Shown here piece after piece: positions 8,401-14,530 of a stretch of DNA of 14,530 bases; position 1 is the stretch's first letter, and every line of letters starts with the position of its first letter. The notes under the pieces are model-generated. The model did not search any database and had not been told where the DNA came from. It worked only from the letters and a program-made list of their open reading frames with translations. The DNA is from Acanthaster planci (Eukaryota; Echinodermata; Asteroidea; Valvatida; Acanthasteridae), in NCBI RefSeq assembly GCF_001949145.1, contig NW_019091576.1, positions 55,279-69,808 on the forward strand. Reading direction: 5' to 3'. The position numbers and the translations under genes were made by a program.

Positions 8401-11400
8401 GTTTCTGTCCATTGACAGATTTGCCAGTTTGCTAAGTAACAAATCTTGCATGCACATACACATTTAACATTTCCCACAATGCAACACTATCACGCAATAA
8501 AATTCTGAGACTTTCCAGACTGGATTAACACTCTCTCTACTGAGTCATTTCACAAGACAACACAACTTTAAGATGTTTTTACCTGCTTTTTAGGGGTAAC
8601 CACTTCCATAATTAGGAGTTTAAGGAAAAAAATTTCTGAAATTTCCCGAGAGCCATTTGTTCGGCCGTTATGCGCACACGAAAGGCTGTATGTAAACATC
8701 ATCATGTAAATAGAAAAAGCAATCCCACATGTGCACAGCTAAACAGACCATGGAATCCAATAGCCAGCTAGCTACCCGTCCCTATATAACAGGGACAGAG
8801 ACCAGTCCAACACAAGGCCATATATTTCTTTTGTTCACACACAAGGCCATATACCCCATACCATTTTGCTTTTCTTTTTTTTAGAGGTATTTTGAGTATG
8901 AACATGAGATGACAGCCATTGCCCAAGCCCTTGGCCCTCTCATAGATGCCCCACCAGTGGAGCTGTCTGCAATTTCTAATGGCACATTGAGAGATCGAAT
9001 GGACATATGGCCAGGTGTAAAGGCAATACTACAAACAGGTGCGGTGACAATATATTAACCATTGTTTGGAGTATAAAAACACCTTTAAGCAAGTCTGGAT
9101 CGGATCTACCATGGTTAGACGAGTGGCCAGTCTTTGCTTACTAATGAAGACATACAGAACAGTCTCAGTTCTGAACACAGTCAAACCATTGCTGGAATTT
9201 CCCTTTGCTTTTACAGTCATAGCCGTCTTGGAGAAAATACTTTTGCATCAATCACTTCCTGTAAATTTAACTGTAAACAATGTAGTCAAATTTTTTTCGA
9301 GTACGAAGTTCTCTGCCAAATATTTAACTAGTCAGGAGGAAACAAAGCTTAAGTACATGGGCATTGGATGGTACATGCACAAAGGTATGATTACAAACGA
9401 AAGTGATGACTTCAAACCATCATTGTTAACCACTTAGTGCAGGGCCCATTTATTTATGTTGATTCTGCTGGGCCGGGTAATTTTTCGTTTTTTCTGTTTT
9501 CAAACTTCTTGAAAAATTCATAACTTCATTCACTATACATTTACACGCACACAAATGATGTTGTTGGCTACTCTAATCTGACAGACAACATCTATTGACG
9601 CCCGAGTATTTCAGCCAGGCCTGCCACCTTGTAAAAAGAGCCCAGATTGTGCAGTGTTATGTAATTTTCTTTTGTTCCCCAAACCAGTGCAGTGCGCTGC
9701 TGACATCTTTTCAATAGTGGCCAGATTAGCGTGCAGCGGTATTGTATAACTCATCACTGGAGCGCTGGAGAGCTTTTGTCCCCGGTGGTAATCTATTCGC
9801 ACTGAATGCCACAAACAGTGGTATGATCTTTCAAAACAATGATGGATTTCCTCTGCTATTGACAACTGAAAAAATGTTGGAAATTCCCAGCAGCTCGGTC
9901 TTTTGGTCCGAGTAAGGTCTTTTGTTTAGCCAAGCTCTTTTTTCCAGGCATTAGGTATAAAGAAAACAAACCTGAAACCAATCCCCCGGCAGCAAGTGGT
10001 TAATAAAAATTAAGTTTTTAGGAAAAAAGTACTCAGAAAGTATTCGACCGAGTACTTTCTGAGTACTTTTCTCCTTAAAAATTAAATTTTACAAACTGGG
10101 AGCGTCTTGCATTTAGTTTGTAATTTTTCTTTTGTGCTTTTACCATTAAATGCCTCTTTAATGCAGCTTTATTGCCCCTTACCCAATTCAATATTTGACA
10201 AAGAACCTTGTATTTCTGGTCACTCACAGGCCCAAGGTGGATGGCCCAAGGGGATGGGTGTGCATTAGTGGGCAAATGTGGCCAGTCTGCATGTGTTTTA
10301 TAACACACTTAAAACTAGAAAAATATTCTTTCAGGGTTTTAACTGTGTGAATTCAACTTTCAAAAGCACTTCAAAATTTGCCAGAAAATTGAAAATTGAA
10401 AAGTTAGGGTCTAAAATGAATGCAGTCTAATTTTGCTTAGACTGGTTATTACGCCGTTCAGTAAAAAATTTTCAAGACTACTGGAATTGATGTGTGCGCA
10501 GTGTCTGGGTGCATGTCCAGTCACTCTGATGCCAAATTCATGTATTAGCCCATATTAGTGACACACATGACTGTATTTCAGCTAACCAGGAGAAAGAACC
10601 AGGTAGAGGTTATAATTATGGTTATGACACTTGAACTTTTTCTCTGTGGTGAGTGCTCACATGCAGAAAGCTTCCATTCCATCCTGGATCTCATTTCATG
10701 CAAGCATTATACGCTGCTTCGTAAATTTATGAGCTGTGTAAAAACTGGCTCGGAAATTCTATGTACATGTAGTTCTATGTAGATGCAATTGGCCTTGGAG
10801 TTTGCAGCCTAGATTGAGGAATACAGTGTAAATGTAAGGGAAAGATAAGGTAATCTTTTGATAATCCGTTTACTAATCATTACTTTTTCTGGCTTCATCA
10901 ATATAGGAAAAGCTTTGGGGAAAAATCTTCCCCAATTTTATGAGCTTGTGACTGCTCCAATGGAAAAGGTAAGTCTTTGCAGAGGAAATCTAAAATTACT
11001 TCAAGTCAATATAGATTTATATCATTTTCCAGCAGTTTCCATTATATTTATTTCCATTACTACAAACTAAATAAGCAGAATATTCAGGTATAACTAAATA
11101 GAAAATACCATCATGACAGCTTGTAAATGGAACAGAAAAAGTAAACAAAGCTGAAAATAGATATGTTTGGTAATTTAGGAATTTTTTTAATTGAGGACAA
11201 TTCTATTTCATTCTAGTGGTCATGCAAGTTAAAATTGGGGTGGGCTTCGATGTCAAGCTTACTCCGCTTTTAAATCTTAAAAAACACATTTCTTGGATAT
11301 TTAGTTAACCCCTTGATGACGGGAATTTCTTCCTGAAAGCCGACTCCAAGAATTCCAGCCTTGCTTGGCCACGAAGGCCACCTGCCAAACCTCAAATTCT

Positions 11401-13188
11401 CGGTTTGTGGCCCTGAGTGCTCTGCACGCTTTGAATTACACGGTGAAAAGGCTGATTTTTCGGTGGCATGCACCTCTACTCACGCTTCCACATTCCCGTT
11501 GCCTCTTTTCAAANTGGGCTACACACAAAGACCAATTACCATTTATACAAGAGCCAGGTTTTGCCTTCTTTCACAGTGTTCACTCGAGCGTGGGCAGAGA
11601 ATAATAGCTGAAAAGCAGGCTGAGGATGTCAATTTTTATGGCGTGTCTAGCCACCTCCCGGCGTGAAGGGGTTAAGAAGCACCTTCCCCAAAAGTATAAG
11701 GAAGTGTTTCCCCTCTTTTCAGTCGGTCCAAAACCTAATCCTTATTTAATTTTAACTTTGCATTCCAAATTAAATGATACACCTTGCAAGAGCAAGTCAT
11801 TGATAAGCTTAAGGGTTGTCTTTTAGAGTTATTCAATTATTTGTAATTTTTGTTAGATCCTGGATCGATGGTTTGAATCGGAACCTCTGAAGGCAACACT
11901 GGCCACAGACTCTGTGATTGGTGCCATGGTAACACCAAAAACCCCTGGAAGTGGGTAGGTACTTAAAGAATTTAAAGGAACAAACTAGTTCAGTTTTTTA
12001 TTTAGGCCAACCACCTAGGCAAGAGACACTCTTTTAAGGTTTCACTGTCAAGGTTCCATGCAGTGAGTTTTTCTTAGGCACAATTTTGTGCAACTTTACA
12101 TGTATACTACTCTTCTTTGTATGAAAACTACAATATATTACATCTTTGTCAAGTGTTTTGAAATATGCATTTTTTAGGGTTGCTGATTGGCTTATTGTTG
12201 AGGACTTACACGATGGTAGATCACCCAAGAAAATCAAATTAAGGGCAGTAAAAAATACGAGGTTTCCAGGTTTTGTACTTTCACCAATCAATTCAACATT
12301 GAAGTTGTCTCCCTTGAAGGTGATGACAGTTTTGTAACGTATAGATATTGTAAATAAGGTTAGTTGAAAAAGAAAGGTACATTTTAAGAGTTTAAGGAAA
12401 TGATTCAATTACATCAACCCTTTAAACTATTGTGGGGGGGCACGAGCACAGATTGTTAATGTTTGGTTTGGAGTGAGTTGTGAACTCCTTGAAAGTTTTT
12501 CGAATCACTGTCTGAAAACAGTCTCTAAAGTGGTTAGTTATACTGCAGCATATTTAGTCATCAGGGCAGAGTCATTAGTAGGCCAGTTTCAAGTGTACAT
12601 TTACTTTTAGATTGTATTTAGAATGAAGCCGTAGTGAAGTTGCTTTGGTGTTGCTTTACAAAGAATAAAATGTGGTACAGTGTTTCAGTTATGTTCCATA
12701 TGCTTTCCCCTGGTTACTTTTATAACATCCACTCTAGCTTGTTCTTTTAGGACTTGTTGAGAACATTATGAGGTCTTTGGCAGTGTACATTTGGTACCTA
12801 GATGTAACATACAATCTGTGCTAGACTTTTGTTCAAAGTTGAGTGGTGAGCCTGAGGAGAAATAATTGATGTCATTTGAAATGGGATAGAGATGTATCCA
12901 ACATAATTTTAGCCACCACAAAAGGTACTTTGCCTACTTAACCTGTCAAATGAAAGTCTCTGTATTGTTTAAACCCCATCTCTTAAAGATTCAAATCTCA
13001 TCCAGACACTGCAGAATTTGCTGCTCACTGAACTGTTTCCTCACAGCTATGTCTTAATCCATCACGTGATGGGAGAAGCAGAAGGTATCAAGGGTGCCTG
13101 GGGTTATGCTGAGGGGGGCATGGGTGCCGTCTCTAGGAGTATTGCCAATGCTGCTGAGGCCCATGGAGCCACCATTCTGACAGAGAAG
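5282..13188 (+). CDS. PYROXD2-like mitochondrial FAD oxidoreductase, partial at 3' end
   Basis: Eight exons (5282-5461, 6439-6532, 7132-7205, 8002-8157, 8885-9038, 10907-10968, 11857-11954, 13047-13188) join in frame into 320 codons. Seen in sequence: a basic, Ser/Arg-rich N-terminus (residues 1-35) like a mitochondrial presequence; the Rossmann dinucleotide motif [12 protein letters not shown] (46-57); an acidic residue (E75) at the end of the second beta strand, followed by [13 protein letters not shown], the FAD-contact segment of this family; then [36 protein letters not shown], and [11 protein letters not shown] near 290-300. These segments follow, in order, what I know of vertebrate PYROXD2, which is about 580 residues long, so roughly the last 260 residues lie outside the window. 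The family is related to phytoene desaturases and amine oxidases. In mammals it is mitochondrial and its physiological substrate is not settled. No frameshift or premature stop is seen, so the gene looks functional. Confidence 0.9.
5462..6438 (+). other. PYROXD2 intron 1
   Basis: 977 bp. It holds three TACATGTA palindromes (5854, 6134, 6153), the second overlapping a TAGGCCTA palindrome at 6140-6147. There are also C-rich tracts near 5790-5850 and 6370-6380. Nothing coding was recognised. Confidence 0.8.
6439..6532 (+). CDS. PYROXD2 exon 2: second beta strand and FAD-ribose acidic residue
   Basis: Acceptor CTTTCAG|GCG, donor CCAG|GTACAA, phase 0 to phase 1. It encodes [20 protein letters not shown] followed by [11 protein letters not shown] (residues 61-91 plus one base of G92). 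Joining to exon 1 gives [13 protein letters not shown], an uninterrupted continuation of the helix after the glycine motif. E75 is in the position expected to bind the adenosine ribose of FAD. Confidence 0.92.
6533..7131 (+). other. PYROXD2 intron 2
   Basis: 599 bp, with one TACATGTA at 6980. An open frame overlaps its 3' end and exon 3, but the spliced reading is the supported one. Confidence 0.8.
7132..7205 (+). CDS. PYROXD2 exon 3
   Basis: Acceptor CTGTACAG|GTT, donor CAAG|GTCAGT, phase 1 to phase 0. Residues 92-116 read [20 protein letters not shown] then DLELK, a segment highly characteristic of PYROXD2 (family form: SRxSYxLSLLRP). Confidence 0.92.
7206..8001 (+). other. PYROXD2 intron 3
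   Basis: 796 bp. No repeat or gene was recognised. Open frames of 83-101 codons on both strands show no family resemblance. Confidence 0.8.
8002..8157 (+). CDS. PYROXD2 exon 4
   Basis: Acceptor CACCGCAG|AGG, donor CCAAG|GTGGGC, phase 0 at both ends. The 52 codons give residues 117-168, beginning [20 protein letters not shown] and ending [14 protein letters not shown]. Both segments correspond to family-conserved stretches, around the FTPxLE and IAQFSxKDA motifs. Confidence 0.92.
8158..8884 (+). other. PYROXD2 intron 4
   Basis: 727 bp, ending in a pyrimidine tract before exon 5. The only structure seen is a 15-bp direct repeat (ACACAAGGCCATATA) at 8810 and 8839, a 29-bp spacing that indicates a small local duplication. 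Confidence 0.8.
8810..8853. repeat. 15-bp direct repeat in intron 4
   Basis: ACACAAGGCCATATA occurs at 8810-8824 and again at 8839-8853, just upstream of the exon-5 polypyrimidine tract. It is probably a short tandem or slippage duplication. Confidence 0.6.
8885..9038 (+). CDS. PYROXD2 exon 5
   Basis: The acceptor is a strong T-run ending TTTTTTAG|AGG, the donor is ACAG|GTGCGG, phase 0 to phase 1. It encodes residues 169-219 plus one base, including [20 protein letters not shown] then APPVEL. This is the helical substrate-domain region of the family. An AG two bases downstream would put a stop in frame, so the acceptor given here is the workable one. Confidence 0.88.
9426..10003. mobile_element. 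TTAA-flanked non-autonomous element (piggyBac-type MITE candidate)
   Basis: 578 bp. The left end reads TTAA-CCACTTAGTGCAGGG, and the right end, read inward on the opposite strand, reads TTAA-CCACTTGCTGCCGGGG. The two ends share TTAACCACTT and most of the following bases as a terminal inverted repeat. Both termini carry TTAA, the duplicated target of piggyBac-superfamily transposons, and the inverted repeat starts with CC as common in that group. No transposase frame exists, so any mobility would have needed a partner elsewhere. It sits inside intron 5 and does not touch the splice sites. Confidence 0.7.
10004..10091. repeat. Near-perfect hairpin directly abutting the TTAA element
   Basis: An 18-bp perfect stem core (10025-10042 with 10053-10070, containing AAAAGTACTCAGAAAGTA) surrounds a 10-base loop. 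Weaker pairing extends the arms to about 39 bp each (10004-10042 and 10053-10091). The outer halves are A/T-rich. It begins at the base following the right TTAA of the neighbouring element. Confidence 0.75.
10907..10968 (+). CDS. PYROXD2 exon 6
   Basis: Acceptor CAATATAG|GAA, donor AAAAG|GTAAGT (consensus), phase 1 to phase 0. It is a short exon of 62 bp that completes G220 and encodes [20 protein letters not shown] (221-240), the LP-x-(Y/F)YE-x-LTAP region of PYROXD2. Codon phase and homology agree exactly with exons 5 and 7. Confidence 0.9.
10969..11856 (+). other. PYROXD2 intron 6
   Basis: 888 bp, of which 371 bp are a second TTAA-bounded element (11305-11675). One undetermined base (N) lies at 11514. 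No further gene was recognised. Confidence 0.8.
11305..11675. mobile_element. Second TTAA-flanked element (piggyBac-type MITE candidate)
   Basis: 371 bp. The left end reads TTAA-CCCCTTGATGACGGGA, and the right end, on the opposite strand, reads TTAA-CCCCTTCACGCCGGGA. The inverted ends share CCCCTT, and CGGGA with matching spacing. The architecture is the same as 9426-10003 and the terminal sequence related but not identical, so they are probably two families of the same superfamily. An open frame of 101 codons (11361-11666) shows no transposase motif and includes the unknown base at 11514. Confidence 0.7.
11857..11954 (+). CDS. PYROXD2 exon 7
   Basis: Acceptor TTTTGTTAG|ATC, donor AGTGG|GTAGGT, phase 0 to phase 2. 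It encodes [20 protein letters not shown] then [12 protein letters not shown] (residues 241-272), one of the best-conserved stretches of the family ([14 protein letters not shown]-x-VIGAM). Confidence 0.93.
11955..13046 (+). other. PYROXD2 intron 7
   Basis: 1092 bp. One TACATGTA lies at 12097. Open frames on both strands between 12034 and 12408 overlap each other and resemble no family. No repeat was found. Confidence 0.8.
13047..13188 (+). CDS. PYROXD2 exon 8 (last exon in window)
   Basis: Acceptor TTCCTCACAG|CTA, donor GAGAAG|GTAGGG, phase 2 to phase 0. Residues 273-320 run [20 protein letters not shown] through [20 protein letters not shown] to ATILTEK. The glycine-rich GAWGY-x-x-GGMGA segment is a hallmark of PYROXD2. 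The family protein then continues with another ~260 residues. I could not find the next exon between 13189 and 14530. Confidence 0.93.
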
Positions 13189-13804
13189 GTAGGGGAACTA
13201 AAAGCAAAGATATAAACGCAGTCTAATCTACAAAAGATGTACATTGTATATATGTTTTGGTTATCTGATTAAAGGCGTCTCCGATGTTTCTCGTGCATGT
13301 GACTTTTCCTGAGATCAACTGATTCCTCTACTTTTTATGCATGCCAAATGTTAGAAATAAACAAACACTCTAAAGTCTGATGTAGTTTGGACATCCTTAG
13401 TTCTTGTAAATTCCCATTTGCCTGCCTGATTTCCAGAGCCGGCTTTCGGCCAAGTTTTATTAGTTGTTCCATATTCTCTGAGCCAAGCCAACTCAAGGTA
13501 CCCTGAAATCTTTATAACTCAAACTCAGTTAAGTCGGAACTCCGTTTATCTTGAAGACTGCCCCAAACGTAGGTGTTTATTTACAAGACACCTCCATACC
13601 TTGAAATACCCTCACTGCTCCATCCACTAACCTCAAATGTTACATGAGGACAATCCAAAAGAAACCACGGCCAAATACAAACAGTGTAAAATGAATGTAG
13701 GACTCGCCCAACATGAGACTCACTCATCAGTCATTACTGCCTACCACAGTTTGTCTTTTCACACCGGGACACTTGTATGCTGCCAGTGTGATAAACTAGT
13801 CCCA

Positions 13805-13863
13805 TTAACCCTAACCCTCCTGAATCCTTCACCTGTTGGAGGATTGAGGAGGGTTAGGGTTAA
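13805..13863. repeat. TTAA-bounded hairpin with telomere-like repeats
   Basis: The arms 13805-13827 and 13841-13863 are reverse complements at 22 of 23 positions, around a 13-base loop. The left arm starts TTAACCCTAACCCTCCT and the right arm ends AGGAGGGTTAGGGTTAA. The arms contain CCCTAA/TTAGGG, the animal telomere repeat word, and both outer ends are TTAA. Confidence 0.8.
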
Positions 13864-14449
13864 ACACAGCGTAAAAGCAACAAATCCTGGCTTCCAAGCT
13901 TATCGCTACCTCAGGCCCTACTGTAGCTCACAGATCCACTCATTGACTCTTTGTAATGGCCATGTGAAATACGCAACGATGTACCCTGAAGTTGTTAAAA
14001 ACGGAGAGGTCATGGACCAATCATAGGAAAAACACTGAGCATGCACAGGGCATCATGCTGTAGACAAGATTGACCAGACAACACCAAAGAAAGATTTTTA
14101 ACTCAAAGTTATACAGTTTACATGTAGGTCGTTTATTGTTTCCTTATTAACAGAGTAGAAATGTTTAGGTAAGAAATACGTAACATCTCATTTCAGTAAA
14201 GTGATGATTTGAGAGAAAAAACATTCACCTCTTGAATAACTAAAGAAACATAAAAACGATATTTCCAGTAGCCACCTTGGGGTGAGCAGTGTGTTTGTAT
14301 GGGTAATTATGACTTCAATATATAAAACTCAGGAACGTTCGATGGCTAAGAATCAGGATACCAGGCTCTGAGGTTTTTTCCATTCCCTAGATGTTGCCAT
14401 TGATATTCAAATCTTATCACCAATCACTTTTGGATGCTTTTATTCATTG

Positions 14450-14465
14450 TTAACCCTAACCTCCT
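14450..14465. repeat. Half-site related to the 13805 hairpin arm
   Basis: TTAACCCTAACCTCCT matches the left arm at 13805 apart from one missing C, in the same orientation. It may be the left end of another element of this family that continues beyond the window, but only about 80 bp follow it. Confidence 0.4.
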
Positions 14466-14530
14466 ATGCTCCTCTACTAGAGAGCAGACTGAACCACACA
14501 AAATCCAACAGGTTCATGTTCTTGTCTTGG

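Larger units (their letters stand above)
9039..10906 (+). other. PYROXD2 intron 5
   Basis: 1868 bp, the longest complete intron in the window. It is enlarged by a TTAA-bounded element (9426-10003) and an adjoining hairpin (10004-10091). The remaining flanks show one TACATGTA at 10764 and nothing coding. Confidence 0.8.
4112..14126. repeat. Over-represented palindromic octamer TACATGTA (14 copies)
   Basis: Exact copies start at 4112, 4133, 4292, 4326, 4498, 4943, 5110, 5854, 6134, 6153, 6980, 10764, 12097 and 14119. An octamer is expected less than once in a sequence of this length. Ten copies fall within 4112-6160, around the gene's 5' end, and none occurs in 1-4111. Two copies belong to paired arms of the 4273-4351 palindrome, so some copies travel with mobile elements. 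Confidence 0.75.
13189..14530 (+). other. PYROXD2 intron 8, incomplete
   Basis: At least 1342 bp, running off the window. It contains a TTAA-bounded hairpin (13805-13863), a related half-site at 14450 and one TACATGTA at 14119. A 129-codon open frame (13637-14026) reads through the hairpin and has no resemblance to the next PYROXD2 segment, so I do not call it a gene. Confidence 0.7.

Noticed and set aside
11361-11666. 101-codon frame inside the second TTAA element as a transposase remnant
   Set aside because: No DDD/DDE-type or zinc-binding pattern was seen, the frame contains an undetermined base, and the element is too short to be autonomous.
13637-14026. 129-codon open frame in intron 8 as the next PYROXD2 exon or a nested gene
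   Set aside because: Its translation does not resemble the expected continuation, and it runs through the telomere-like hairpin at 13805-13863.
13860-14453. A TTAA element spanning from the right arm of the 13805 hairpin to the 14450 half-site
   Set aside because: Inside these two TTAA sites the sequences do not form an inverted repeat, so they are not ends of one unit.

Overview
The window looks like nuclear DNA of an animal. It is AT-rich and repeat-laden, and it carries the 5' part of one intron-split protein gene on the + strand. The gene is recognised as PYROXD2 (pyridine nucleotide-disulphide oxidoreductase domain-containing protein 2), a mitochondrial FAD-dependent oxidoreductase of the phytoene-desaturase-like family. 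Eight coding exons join in frame, with GT-AG introns at every junction, into 320 codons (360 if the most upstream ATG is used). The C-terminal part of the protein lies beyond the right edge. The over-represented palindromes TACATGTA (14 copies) and TAGGCCTA (2 copies plus near-matches) suggest a marine deuterostome, most likely an echinoderm. That is an inference from motif style, not proof.

Layout. Positions 1-4801 contain no gene I can support. They hold a ~1 kb foldback element (328-1330), a diverged tandem array with a ~190-195 bp unit (about 1480-2090), a plain intergenic stretch, and a small palindromic element flanked by a 9-bp direct repeat (4213-4397). A second inverted repeat with ~90% identical arms (4802-5087) ends about 195 bp before the preferred start codon, so it lies in or next to the promoter/5' leader. 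The PYROXD2 exons run from 5282 to 13188.

Intron 5 carries a 578-bp element bounded by TTAA and inverted ends (9426-10003), abutted by a near-perfect hairpin (10004-10091). Intron 6 carries a 371-bp element of the same TTAA architecture (11305-11675). Both look like non-autonomous piggyBac-type elements. Intron 8 contains a compact TTAA-bounded hairpin with telomere-like CCCTAA/TTAGGG repeats (13805-13863), and a related half-site at 14450.

No prokaryotic genes, rRNA, tRNA, CRISPR array or transposase gene was found. Apart from exon 1 the coding exons are short, so most long open frames in the window are chance frames in noncoding DNA. The window's interest lies in the density and variety of palindromic, non-coding mobile elements around and inside one ordinary metabolic gene.
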